In this document: positions 37,824 to 48,239 of the stretch, piece by piece
How the letters are laid out: each line of letters begins with the position of its first letter
Position numbering within the stretch: position 1 is the first letter of the stretch
Source of the DNA: Serratia sp. PL17
Lineage (GTDB): Bacteria > Pseudomonadota > Gammaproteobacteria > Enterobacterales > Enterobacteriaceae
Assembly (NCBI RefSeq): GCF_017832355.1
Contig: NZ_JAFIBY010000005.1
Coordinates: 62,001 to 126,000, forward strand
Direction of reading: 5' to 3'
DNA: 64,000 nucleotides
Position numbers and translations under genes: made by a program
The notes under the pieces: generated by a model
The model's database searches: none
Told to the model about the DNA's origin: nothing
The model's input: the letters and a program-made list of their open reading frames with translations, nothing else

Positions 37824-38064
37824 TGTGCTGGTATCTCCGGCAATAAAACCATCATCGTAGAAAATAACCCGACGTCACCGATTTGTCACCTGTTAAGGGG
37901 AAAATTCACCCTGAGAACAGGAACAAGGTCGGGCATTATAACGATATCGTAGCAATTCGCAGCTAAATACTGGTCTTATCAGCGAAGATATTCAACCCTA
38001 AATCAGCAAACTGACGGTGGCGTTATCGCATTATGAGGGGTAGAACACAGAAAAGTTCCGCCTG

Positions 38065-38664
38065 TTAACGCCACCAATTGCGGAATTTCTTGTATCGCAG
38101 TGCCAGTAATAACACCGCCAGCAGGGCGTAAATAAAGGGCTGTGGCGAGAAGGTTTTTACCGACCACAGGTAGTGAATCGGAGCCAGGATCGCGACCAGA
38201 TACACCAAATTATGCAATGTCTGCCATTTGGCGCCCAGTTTGCGCATAGCCCACAGCGTTGAGGTCGCGGCCAGCGCCAGTAGGATCAACCAACTGATAA
38301 TGCCGAGTGTCAAATACGGACGGGTGACAAGTTCGCGCCCCAGCAGGCCGATATTGCTTAACCCCAGTTCAAGCGTCGAATAGCTTATCAGATGCAGTGT
38401 GCCCCAGGCAAAACACCACAGCCCGACCAAACGACGGCAGCGTATCAGCAAGGGTTGGCGAGCGTAGCGTGCCAACGGAGCGATCGCCAAGGTTGCCAGC
38501 AGCAATTTTAGCGTCATTCTGCCGGTAAAATGCTGAATATCTTTGGCAGGATCGGCGCTGAACCAACCTTGGTCTACCGACAGCACCAGCCAGAGGAAAG
38601 GCAGAAATGCCGCCAGATAAATGCCGACCTTGATCCATGTGATGTGAGTTGGGGTCAAACGCAC
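38065..38664 (-). CDS. msrQ: Protein-methionine-sulfoxide reductase heme-binding subunit MsrQ
   Basis: Inner-membrane b-type heme protein (YedZ) that passes electrons from the quinone pool to MsrP. 199 residues with about six transmembrane helices and conserved heme-ligand His positions, for example [13 protein letters not shown] and [25 protein letters not shown]. Its start codon directly adjoins the msrP stop, so translation is coupled. Confidence 0.94.
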   Translation of the reverse strand: MRLTPTHITWIKVGIYLAAFLPFLWLVLSVDQGWFSADPAKDIQHFTGRMTLKLLLATLAIAPLARYARQPLLIRCRRLVGLWCFAWGTLHLISYSTLELGLSNIGLLGRELVTRPYLTLGIISWLILLALAATSTLWAMRKLGAKWQTLHNLVYLVAILAPIHYLWSVKTFSPQPFIYALLAVLLLALRYKKFRNWWR

Positions 38665-39666
38665 TTAGAAATTCTCCCGCAGGTCGAGACCGCGATACAA
38701 CGATGCGACCTGTTCGGCATAGCCATTAAACAGGAGCGTCGGCTGGCGTTTAACGTCCAAAATACCGCCGGAGCCGATAAATCGCTCGGTGGCCTGAGAC
38801 CAGCGCGGGTGATCGACGTGCGGATTCACATTGGCGTAGAAACCGTATTCATTTGGCGCAGACTCATTCCAGGTCGTCGGCGGTTGATCGCGTACCAGAC
38901 GGATGTGCACAATCGACTTAATACCTTTAAAACCGTATTTCCATGGGGTAATAAGCCGCAGTGGCGCACCGTTTTGCGGCGGGAGTGTCTTGCCGTACAC
39001 ACCAACAGTCAGCAATGCCAGTGGATTCATCGCCTCATCAAGACGCAAGCCTTCTACATAGGGATACTTCAGGCCACCGCCGATAAACCGGTCTTTCTGG
39101 CCCGGCATCTGCTCCGGGTCGTACAGCGTTTGGAAGGCGACATAACGTGCATTGCTGTTTGGCTCCGCGAGCGTGATCAGTTTCCCCAACTCAAAGCCAA
39201 TCCAGGGCACGACCATCGACCAGGCTTCCACGCAGCGCATACGGTAGATACGCTGTTCCAATGGAAAACGCTTCATTAAATCGTCGATGTCGAGCGTGAT
39301 GGGCTTAGCCACTTCGCCGTCGATGCGCACTTTCCAGCCTTCGGTCTTCAGTCCGCCTGCGTTGGCGGCCGGATCGGCCTTATCGAGACCGAACTCGTAG
39401 AAATTGTTGTAGCCGGAAACTTTGTCTTCCGGCGTCAGTGCCAGCTGGGATTGCCAGGCCGCAGGCTTGGTGAACGTCAGCGGTTTGCCCGGTGGTGCCT
39501 TGGGCCGATCGTGGCCTTTGAACCATGACAGCAAATCAGCCCGTGCAGGGGTGGGCAACGCCAGTGAAGCGGCGGTGATGCCTAATGCCTGCAACACTTT
39601 GCGGCGCTGATGAAACACGCTCTCGGGTGTGACATCGGCCTCGGTCAATTTTCGTTGTTTACTCAT
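38665..39666 (-). CDS. msrP: Protein-methionine-sulfoxide reductase catalytic subunit MsrP
   Basis: Periplasmic molybdopterin enzyme (YedY) that repairs oxidised methionines in envelope proteins. 333 residues, close to E. coli (334). The N-terminal signal is Tat-like ([26 protein letters not shown], roughly 19-44), with a twin-arginine pair preceding the hydrophobic stretch. The Mo-ligand Cys is in [16 protein letters not shown] (about 142-157). Other family stretches include [11 protein letters not shown] and [13 protein letters not shown]. It pairs with msrQ; the two genes are adjacent to aroQ in Serratia-type genomes rather than at the E. coli location. Confidence 0.95.
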   Translation of the reverse strand: MSKQRKLTEADVTPESVFHQRRKVLQALGITAASLALPTPARADLLSWFKGHDRPKAPPGKPLTFTKPAAWQSQLALTPEDKVSGYNNFYEFGLDKADPAANAGGLKTEGWKVRIDGEVAKPITLDIDDLMKRFPLEQRIYRMRCVEAWSMVVPWIGFELGKLITLAEPNSNARYVAFQTLYDPEQMPGQKDRFIGGGLKYPYVEGLRLDEAMNPLALLTVGVYGKTLPPQNGAPLRLITPWKYGFKGIKSIVHIRLVRDQPPTTWNESAPNEYGFYANVNPHVDHPRWSQATERFIGSGGILDVKRQPTLLFNGYAEQVASLYRGLDLRENF

Positions 39667-39789
39667 GATATTTTCTCCGCGTCTTAGGATATAAGCATGG
39701 CGTGAAAGCAGGCCATATGCGAGAAGCGGAGGGAAAATATGAAATTTCGCAGGCGGGGTATGCCCCCCGTTGCCGGAGGGGTGTTGGGA

Positions 39790-40767
39790 TTAGCGGATTT
39801 TCACCAGGGTACGACCGGTGACTTTGTTCTCCAGCAGCGCGGCAGCGGTAGCCGGAGCCTGTTCCAACGTGATTTCTTGGGTAGCTTGTTGATAGAAGCT
39901 GTCCGGCAGGATACCCGCCAGGCGCTCCCAGGCGGTTTGACGGCGATGCAGCGGCGTGTGTACCGAGTCCACGCCTTGCAGGCGTACGTTGCGCAGAATA
40001 AATGGCATAACCGTGGTCGGCAGGTGATAGCCACCGGCTAAACCGCAGGCCGCGACGGTACCGTTATAGTTCATTTGCGCCAACACGCGCGCCAGCAGTG
40101 TGTCACCCACGGTATCTACGGCACCTGCCCACAGCTGTTTCTCAAGTGGGCGCGGGGCTTCGAGATAGCCACTGCGCGATAGCACTTCTTTGGCGCCGAG
40201 CGCTTTTAAATATTCGGTATTGCTTTCACGGCCGCTGATTGCCGTGACGTGATAGCCCAGTGCCGCAAGAATGGCGATCGCCGTACTGCCTACGCCGCCA
40301 CTGGCACCGGTAACTAAAATATTGCCATCATCGGGATGCACGCCGCCTTCTTCCAGTGCCATCACGCACAGCATGGCGGTAAAACCGGCGGTCCCGAGGA
40401 TCATGGCTTTACGTTCATCTAACCCGTGTGGAAGTGGTACCAACCATTCGCCGGAGACCCGCGCTTGTTCCGCCAGGCCGCCCCAATGGTTTTCGCCCAC
40501 ACCCCAACCAGTAAGCACCACGCTTTGGCCTTCTTTAAAGCGATCGTCGCGGCTATGATGGACGGTACCGGCGAAATCGATGCCGGGCACCATCGGGAAA
40601 TTACGTACGATCTTGCCTTTACCTGTGATCGCCAATGCATCTTTATAGTTAAGGCTGGACCAGTTGACGTTCACCGTCACGTCGCCGTCGGGCAACTGAT
40701 CGCTACCGATATCCTTGACGTGAGCTAGAGTTTGATCGTCTTGTTGTTCCAATAACAGTGCGCGCAT
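39790..40767 (-). CDS. acuI: Acrylyl-CoA reductase AcuI (YhdH)
   Basis: NADPH-dependent medium-chain reductase that converts toxic acryloyl-CoA to propanoyl-CoA. ATG 40767 gives 325 residues (E. coli 324) starting MRALLLEQQDDQT; the open frame to 40821 is unsupported. NYKDALAITGKGKIVR, PGIDFAGTVHHSRD and the Rossmann loop VTGASGGVGSTAIAIL (about 156-171) are typical of YhdH. It is divergent from csrD, as in E. coli. Confidence 0.94.
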   Translation of the reverse strand: MRALLLEQQDDQTLAHVKDIGSDQLPDGDVTVNVNWSSLNYKDALAITGKGKIVRNFPMVPGIDFAGTVHHSRDDRFKEGQSVVLTGWGVGENHWGGLAEQARVSGEWLVPLPHGLDERKAMILGTAGFTAMLCVMALEEGGVHPDDGNILVTGASGGVGSTAIAILAALGYHVTAISGRESNTEYLKALGAKEVLSRSGYLEAPRPLEKQLWAGAVDTVGDTLLARVLAQMNYNGTVAACGLAGGYHLPTTVMPFILRNVRLQGVDSVHTPLHRRQTAWERLAGILPDSFYQQATQEITLEQAPATAAALLENKVTGRTLVKIR

Positions 40768-41062
40768 GTCACTCTTCCTCTCGTTTGCATTTTTGCCAAA
40801 GATGGCTGAATCAGATTTCAATGACTATATGCATAATAAGAAATTTATGTCCTGATAAAGGACAAAAAATAATGATTGAAGGTTTTCATCGTTGGCGATG
40901 CTTGATAGCTTGAGCGGCAAGATCGGTTGGTGGATACCCTTGGGTTGAGCCAGTGACTCATTAAAATATCAAGGTATTGTGTTGGATTCATTTGAGAGGA
41001 TTCGGGGCCTTTATACTTCCAAAGGTGAAAATTCACGTAACCATAACGGACAAGGCACAGGG

Positions 41063-42994
41063 ATGCGATTCACCACCAAACTCTCTGCATTGATCACCCT
41101 GCTTGTTGCTCTGGCGATGTTTTTGATGCTGATGGGCTGTTCATACAGTTTCTTCTACGTCACACAAGATCGTCTGGAGCGTCGTTTCGACTCACTGATG
41201 ACCTCGCTCGATCAGGCGATGCTGCGTGAATCCCCCGAAGAGCAGAAACAATGGCTGCCTTTGGTGATGCGCCCGCTCGGTATTGTTGCGGTCAGCATAG
41301 ATACCAGTAGCAGTAATCTTCTCTCTTATAAATTACCGACGGTCAAAGCGCCCTGGGAGTCTCTTAGCGGTTATCGGCAAGTCGCCCAGCCGCTGCTACA
41401 GCACCCTGGCGCCTCACTGACGATTACTTATGTTGATCCTTTCGCCAGCGACGTGCGTTCCTTGCAATCCACCGCCGCTGTGACGCTGTCTATCGTCGTG
41501 ATGGTGATGATCCTGCTGTTCAGCCTGCGCTGGTTACGGGAACAGGCCGATGGCGAGGATCGGCTTGAGCGCCGTGCGCGCCGCATTTTGAATGGCGAAC
41601 GTGAAAGCGTGATGCAAGGTGACGTGCGTGAATGGCCTGCGAACGTTAGCGGCGCTCTCGATCGCCTGTTGGCGGATCTGGCGGAGGCTCGCGAGGAGCG
41701 CAGCCGGGTCGATACGCTGATCCGCGCCTTTGCCGCTCAGGATGCCAAAACCGGGCTAAACAACCGACTCTTCTTCGATAACCAGCTCACCACTCAGTTG
41801 GAAGAGGCCGGCTCGCACGGCATTGTTATGATGGTGCGATTACCGGATTTCGATACGCTGCGGGAAATCCACGGTAACACCGTGGTGCAGGAACTGATGT
41901 ATTCACTGGTTAACCTGTTGTCGACCTTTGTGATGCGCTATCCGGCGGCGCTGCTGGCACGCTATTTCCACAGCGATTTTACCGTTCTCTTGCCGCACCG
42001 CACATTAAAAGAAGCGGACGGTATTGCTTCGCAGCTGGTTCACGCAATTGACGCCTTGCCTTCAACGGCACTCATCGATCGCGAAGCGTTTTTACACATT
42101 GGCATCGTGGCATACCGCAGCGGGCAAACTACCGAGCAGGTGATTGATTTCGCAGAACAGGCAACGCGCCATGCCACGTTGCAGGGGGAAAACGGGTGGT
42201 ATGTTTACGACAGCCAGGTGCCGGAAAAAGGCCGCGGTAGCGTCAAGTGGCGAACGTTGTTGGAGCAAGTGCTTGCGAAGGGAGGCCCACGGTTATATCA
42301 GAAACCGGCGGTGACGGTGGAAGGGGAAGTCCATCATCGTGAGATCATGAGTCGGATTTATGACGGGACGCAGGAACTACTGCCATCTGAATATATGCCA
42401 TTAGTGCAGCAGTTGGGGTTGGCGGAAAGCTACGATCGTCAGCTTATTAGCCGCATTCTGCCTTTGTTGGCATTGTGGCCTGAAGAGTCGTTGGCATTTA
42501 CGCTGTGTGTTGATTCATTATTGCAGCGCACTTTCCAGCGCTGGCTGCGTGATAGCCTGCTACAGTGTGAAAAAAGTCATCGTCGGCGAATTCTGATTGA
42601 ACTTGCTGAGGCAGATGTGTGTCAACATATCGACCGTTTGCGCCCCGTGCTGAGATTGCTTTCAGGATTGGGGTGCCGTTTGGTGGTCTCTCAAGCGGGG
42701 TTAACCGTAGTCAGTACCTCTTATATCAAGTCCTTACCGGTGGAACTGGTTAAGCTTCACGCGGGTCTGGTGCGGAGTATTGATAAGCGTGATGAAAATC
42801 AGCTGTTCGTTCAGAGCCTGACCGGCGCTTGTGAAGGCACCAGTACCCAGGTTTTTGCTGCAAGTGTGCGGACGCGCAATGAATGGCAAACGCTGAAAGA
42901 ACGCGGGATTCTCGGTGGGCAGGGCGACTTTTTCGCGCCTCCAGAGCCAATAGACGTCGGGCGTAAAAAATATTCACGCCGTTATCGAGTTTAA
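41063..42994 (+). CDS. csrD: RNase E specificity factor CsrD
   Basis: Membrane-anchored regulator that targets the small RNAs CsrB and CsrC for decay by RNase E. ATG 41063 gives 643 residues (E. coli 646) beginning MRFTTKLSALITL; a 40979 start would add an unrelated 28-residue leader. Two transmembrane segments (about 10-32 and 133-155) bound a periplasmic part. Then come a HAMP-like region, a degenerate GGDEF domain (about 220-380, with HSDF where GGDEF would be) and a degenerate EAL domain (about 400-640, HHREIMSRIYDG). Loss of the catalytic motifs is normal for CsrD. Confidence 0.95.
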   Translation: MRFTTKLSALITLLVALAMFLMLMGCSYSFFYVTQDRLERRFDSLMTSLDQAMLRESPEEQKQWLPLVMRPLGIVAVSIDTSSSNLLSYKLPTVKAPWESLSGYRQVAQPLLQHPGASLTITYVDPFASDVRSLQSTAAVTLSIVVMVMILLFSLRWLREQADGEDRLERRARRILNGERESVMQGDVREWPANVSGALDRLLADLAEAREERSRVDTLIRAFAAQDAKTGLNNRLFFDNQLTTQLEEAGSHGIVMMVRLPDFDTLREIHGNTVVQELMYSLVNLLSTFVMRYPAALLARYFHSDFTVLLPHRTLKEADGIASQLVHAIDALPSTALIDREAFLHIGIVAYRSGQTTEQVIDFAEQATRHATLQGENGWYVYDSQVPEKGRGSVKWRTLLEQVLAKGGPRLYQKPAVTVEGEVHHREIMSRIYDGTQELLPSEYMPLVQQLGLAESYDRQLISRILPLLALWPEESLAFTLCVDSLLQRTFQRWLRDSLLQCEKSHRRRILIELAEADVCQHIDRLRPVLRLLSGLGCRLVVSQAGLTVVSTSYIKSLPVELVKLHAGLVRSIDKRDENQLFVQSLTGACEGTSTQVFAASVRTRNEWQTLKERGILGGQGDFFAPPEPIDVGRKKYSRRYRV

Positions 42995-44450
<1,456 letters not shown>

Positions 44451-44544
44451 TCAGCCCCAGGAAGGAGGAATCGTATCGGATGACTGCGCAAAGCGAAAAT
44501 CAGGTACGGTTCCTCTTTCTGTTGTCGAGGAACACGCATAATTT

Positions 44545-45546
44545 ATGAAGCCGATTTTTAGCAGGGGCCCTTCTCTGCAACTACGACTTTTTTTGGCAGT
44601 GATTGCGGCGATTTGCCTGATCGTTGCCGATAGCCGTCTCGGTACGTTCGTGAAAATACGTAACTACATGGACACGGCCGTTAGCCCTTTCTATTTTCTG
44701 GCCAATGGGCCACGTAAAGTTTTGGACAGCGTTTCAGAAACGCTGGCTACCCGCCAACAGCTGGAGCTTGAAAACCGGGCTCTGCGGCAGGAACTGCTGC
44801 TGAAAAACAGCGATATTCTTCTTCTTGGTCAATTCAAGCAGGAAAACGCCCGCTTGCGTGAGTTATTAGGCTCACCGTTGCGCCAGGACGAACATAAAAT
44901 GGTCACCCAGGTGATCTCGACCGGCTCCGATCCTTACAGCGATCAGGTGGTGATCGACAAAGGTTCGGACAATGGCGTTTATGAAGGCCAACCTGTCATC
45001 AGCGATAAAGGTGTTGTTGGCCAAGTCGTCGCGGTGGCGAAGGTGACCAGTCGCGTATTGCTCATCTGCGATGCTTCACACGCGCTGCCAATCCAGGTAT
45101 TGCGTAACGATATCCGGGTGATCGCGGCAGGCAGTGGGTGTGCAGACGATTTACAGCTTGAGCATCTGCCGAACAATACGGATATCCGCGTGGGTGATGT
45201 GCTGGTCACATCGGGTCTGGGTGGACGCTTCCCTGAAGGCTACCCGGTGGCCGTTGTGTCCTCGGTCAAAGTGGATAACCAGCGCGCCTATACCGTGATT
45301 CAAGCGCGACCAACGGCTGGCCTGCAACGTTTGCGCTATCTGCTGTTGTTATGGGGCGCTGACCGCAACGGGGATATGCCGTTGCCTCCGGACGAAGTAC
45401 ATCGCGTTGCCAATGAGCGCCTGATGCAGATGATGCCGCAGGTTCTGCCGCCGCCAGATGCCGTGGGGCCACAGTTGCCGCAGCCGGCAGCAGCCACCGG
45501 GACGGCTGTGCCAACCGCGGCACCCGCCGCGGGAGCTGCGCAATGA
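44545..45546 (+). CDS. mreC: Rod-shape-determining protein MreC
   Basis: Bitopic inner-membrane scaffold of the elongasome that activates PBP2/RodA from the periplasm. 333 residues: a short cytosolic start, one transmembrane segment (about 12-31), a coiled coil (about 65-105, [22 protein letters not shown]), the two beta-barrel MreC core domains (to about 275) and a long Pro/Ala-rich tail (about 290-333). It follows mreB by 94 bp and overlaps mreD by 4 bases. Confidence 0.96.
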   Translation: MKPIFSRGPSLQLRLFLAVIAAICLIVADSRLGTFVKIRNYMDTAVSPFYFLANGPRKVLDSVSETLATRQQLELENRALRQELLLKNSDILLLGQFKQENARLRELLGSPLRQDEHKMVTQVISTGSDPYSDQVVIDKGSDNGVYEGQPVISDKGVVGQVVAVAKVTSRVLLICDASHALPIQVLRNDIRVIAAGSGCADDLQLEHLPNNTDIRVGDVLVTSGLGGRFPEGYPVAVVSSVKVDNQRAYTVIQARPTAGLQRLRYLLLLWGADRNGDMPLPPDEVHRVANERLMQMMPQVLPPPDAVGPQLPQPAAATGTAVPTAAPAAGAAQ

Positions 45547-46031
45547 ACCGCTATCGCAGCAACGGGCGCTGGATAATCTGGCTGTCATTTCTGGTGGCAC
45601 TGGTGCTGCAAATCATGCCGTGGCCGGAACAGATCTATATGTTCCGACCGTCCTGGCTGGCCTTGATCCTGATCTACTGGGTGATGGCGCTGCCACACCG
45701 GGTTAATGTCGGTACCGGTTTTGTGCTGGGCTTGATTATGGATCTGATCCTCGGTTCCACGTTGGGCGTTCGCGCACTGGCGTTGGGGATCATTGCCTAT
45801 CTGGTGGCATTCAAATTCCAACTGTTCCGCAATATGGCGCTCTGGCAACAGGCGTTGATCGTCGTGCTGTTGTCACTGGCGATGGACGTCGTGGTGTTCT
45901 GGGCCGAGTTCTTAGTGATCAACGTCTCTTTCCGCCCAGAGGTGTTCTGGAGTAGTGTGGTAAACGGCATCCTGTGGCCGTGGTTATTCCTGCTGATGCG
46001 CAAAATTCGCCGTCAGTTCGCCGTACAGTAA
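45543..46031 (+). CDS. mreD: Rod-shape-determining protein MreD
   Basis: Five-to-six-helix inner-membrane protein that binds MreC in the elongasome. 162 residues, the same as E. coli, with the ATG overlapping the mreC stop (ATGA), so translation is coupled. Conserved parts are [42 protein letters not shown]. Confidence 0.95.
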   Translation: MNRYRSNGRWIIWLSFLVALVLQIMPWPEQIYMFRPSWLALILIYWVMALPHRVNVGTGFVLGLIMDLILGSTLGVRALALGIIAYLVAFKFQLFRNMALWQQALIVVLLSLAMDVVVFWAEFLVINVSFRPEVFWSSVVNGILWPWLFLLMRKIRRQFAVQ

Positions 46032-46041
46032 GGGTATATCA

Positions 46042-46626
46042 ATGACTTCGCTTTATCTGGCCTCTGGTTCTCCCCGTCGACGTGAATTACTGACCCTTCT
46101 AGGGGTTCCGTTTGAAGTCATCTTAACGGACACAGAAGAACAGCGGCGTGAAGGGGAAGCCGCCGAAGCCTATGTGCGCCGTTTGGCGCAGGACAAGGCC
46201 AAAGCGGGCGTGGCCATGGCGCAGAAAGATTGGCCGGTACTGGGGGCCGATACCATTGTCGTGCTCAATGGCCGGGTGTTGGAAAAGCCACGCGACGAAG
46301 CGCATGCGGCAGAAATGCTGGCGGCGCTGTCGGGTAAACAGCATCAGGTGATGACCGCAGTGGCCGTCGCCGATTGCCATGATGTTCTGTGCCAGCTAGT
46401 GGTGACAGACGTGACATTCCGCAACCTGTCACAGCAGGATATTTGCGACTATATTGCAACGGGCGAACCGATGGATAAAGCGGGCGCCTACGGAATTCAA
46501 GGAAAGGGTGGTTGTTTCGTCAGAACGATAACCGGCAGTTATCACGCAGTGATGGGCTTGCCGTTAGTCGAAACACATGAGCTGCTCAGTAATTTTGTCG
46601 CATTACGTGATGTAAGAACCGGTTGA
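46042..46626 (+). CDS. yhdE: Maf-family nucleotide pyrophosphatase YhdE
   Basis: Nucleoside-triphosphate pyrophosphatase that hydrolyses dTTP and UTP and modified forms, a house-cleaning role linked to septum formation. 194 residues. The signature [18 protein letters not shown] is at the N-terminus; [18 protein letters not shown] and [22 protein letters not shown] complete the active site. It starts 10 bp after mreD and is followed 38 bp later by rng, as in E. coli. The YhdE subgroup is chosen over the YceF type by gene context. Confidence 0.94.
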   Translation: MTSLYLASGSPRRRELLTLLGVPFEVILTDTEEQRREGEAAEAYVRRLAQDKAKAGVAMAQKDWPVLGADTIVVLNGRVLEKPRDEAHAAEMLAALSGKQHQVMTAVAVADCHDVLCQLVVTDVTFRNLSQQDICDYIATGEPMDKAGAYGIQGKGGCFVRTITGSYHAVMGLPLVETHELLSNFVALRDVRTG

Positions 46627-46664
46627 TGGGTGCTGCCATTATCGACCGGTTCTGAGGAGAGGGC

Positions 46665-48134
46665 ATGACAGCTGAGCTACTGGTTAATATCACACCGTCT
46701 GAAACGCGGGTTGCCTATATTGATGGCGGCATCCTGCAAGAGATCCACATCGAGCGCGAATCCAAGCGTGGCATCGTCGGCAATATTTATAAAGGGCGCG
46801 TAAGTCGCGTGTTGCCAGGCATGCAGGCAGCATTCGTCGATATCGGCCTGGACAAAGCGGCCTTCCTGCACGCCTCCGATATCATGCCACACACCGAATG
46901 TGTGGCTGGTGATGAGCAGAAGAATTTCCACGTGCGGGATATTGCTGAGCTGGTGCGCCAGGGGCAGGATCTGATGGTGCAGGTAGTGAAAGATCCGCTG
47001 GGCACTAAAGGCGCACGCCTGACTACCGACATTACCTTGCCTTCGCGTTACCTGGTGTTTATGCCGGGTGCGGCGCACGTTGGTGTTTCCCAACGTATAG
47101 AAAGCGAAGCCGAGCGCGAGCGTTTGAAGAAAGCCGTTGCCGGCTATTGCGATGAGCTGGGTGGTTTTATCATCCGCACCGCGGCGGAAGGCATCGGTGA
47201 AGAAGAGCTGGCGCAGGATGCCGCCTTCCTTAAACGCCTGTGGACCAAGGTGATGGAGCGTAAAAAACGCAACCAGACCAAATACAAACTGTATGGTGAA
47301 TTGGCGCTGGCGCAGCGCATTCTGCGTGATTTCGCGGGTGCAGCGCTGGATCGGATCCGCGTGGACTCCCGTCTGACTCACGATCTGTTGGTGGAGTTTA
47401 CCGGTGAGTACATCCCGGATATCACTGCCAAGCTGGAACTGTATACCGGTAGCCAGCCCATCTTTGATTTGTACGATGTCGAAAATGAGATACAGCGCGC
47501 GTTAGAGCGCAAGGTGGAACTGAAGTCCGGCGGTTATCTGATTATCGATCAGACCGAGGCGATGACCACCGTGGATATCAACACCGGCGCTTTTGTCGGC
47601 CATCGTAACCTCGACGAAACCATCTTCAATACCAATATCGAAGCGACGCAAGCTATTGCCCGCCAACTGCGGCTGCGCAATTTGGGCGGTATAATCATCA
47701 TTGACTTCATTGACATGAACAATGACGAACACCGGCGTCGGGTACTACACTCGCTGGAGCTGGCGCTGAGTAAAGATCGGGTAAAAACCACGATTAACGG
47801 CTTCTCTCAGCTAGGCTTAGTTGAAATGACGCGTAAACGTACGCGTGAAAGCATTGAACATGTGCTGTGTCATGATTGTCCTACTTGTCATGGACGCGGC
47901 ACATTGAAAACAGTGGAAACCGTGTGCTACGAAATTTTGCGCGAAATTGTGCGTGTGCACCATGCTTATGATTCCGATCGTTTCCTGGTATACGCGTCCG
48001 CGGCGGTGGGGGAAGCGCTGAAAAGCGAAGAGTCTCATGCGTTGGCGGAAGTAGAAATTTTTGTCGGCAAGCAGGTGAAGGTACAAATCGAACCCTTGTA
48101 CAGTCAGGAACAGTTTGACGTTGTCATGATGTAG
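46665..48134 (+). CDS. rng: Ribonuclease G
   Basis: Single-strand-specific endoribonuclease that matures the 5' end of 16S rRNA and degrades mRNAs such as adhE. 489 residues, the same as E. coli. The S1 RNA-binding domain is near 35-130 (GNIYKGRVSRVLPGMQAAFVDIGLDKAAFLH). The DNase-I-like catalytic part includes TVDINTGAFVG and IIDFIDMNND, whose acidic residues bind metal. The Zn-link is CPTCHGRGT (about 405). It lies in the mre-maf-rng string. Confidence 0.97.
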   Translation: MTAELLVNITPSETRVAYIDGGILQEIHIERESKRGIVGNIYKGRVSRVLPGMQAAFVDIGLDKAAFLHASDIMPHTECVAGDEQKNFHVRDIAELVRQGQDLMVQVVKDPLGTKGARLTTDITLPSRYLVFMPGAAHVGVSQRIESEAERERLKKAVAGYCDELGGFIIRTAAEGIGEEELAQDAAFLKRLWTKVMERKKRNQTKYKLYGELALAQRILRDFAGAALDRIRVDSRLTHDLLVEFTGEYIPDITAKLELYTGSQPIFDLYDVENEIQRALERKVELKSGGYLIIDQTEAMTTVDINTGAFVGHRNLDETIFNTNIEATQAIARQLRLRNLGGIIIIDFIDMNNDEHRRRVLHSLELALSKDRVKTTINGFSQLGLVEMTRKRTRESIEHVLCHDCPTCHGRGTLKTVETVCYEILREIVRVHHAYDSDRFLVYASAAVGEALKSEESHALAEVEIFVGKQVKVQIEPLYSQEQFDVVMM

Positions 48135-48165
48135 TCCGCCTGTGGGTAGCCAAGGTCCGGCATCG

Positions 48166-48191
48166 GTGGGGCTCAGCATGCTGAGCCCCAC
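48166..48191. repeat. Perfect 26-bp palindrome between rng and yhdP
   Basis: GTGGGGCTCAG-CATG-CTGAGCCCCAC, a perfect inverted repeat starting 32 bp after the rng stop and ending 36 bp before the yhdP ribosome site. It lacks a T-run. It could be an intercistronic mRNA-stabilising hairpin or a terminator without a U tract. Confidence 0.7.
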
Positions 48192-48239
48192 TGTGCATAG
48201 ATATTCCCGTTGCCAGGCAGCGGAAGCAAGGAGAACTGC

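Noticed and set aside
40979-41062. N-terminal extension of csrD
   Set aside because: The 28 extra residues have no match to CsrD and the E. coli-like start with MRxTTK lies at 41063.
46677-47381. 234-codon minus-strand frame
   Set aside because: Antisense to rng; the composition is His/Gln-rich and no family is recognised.
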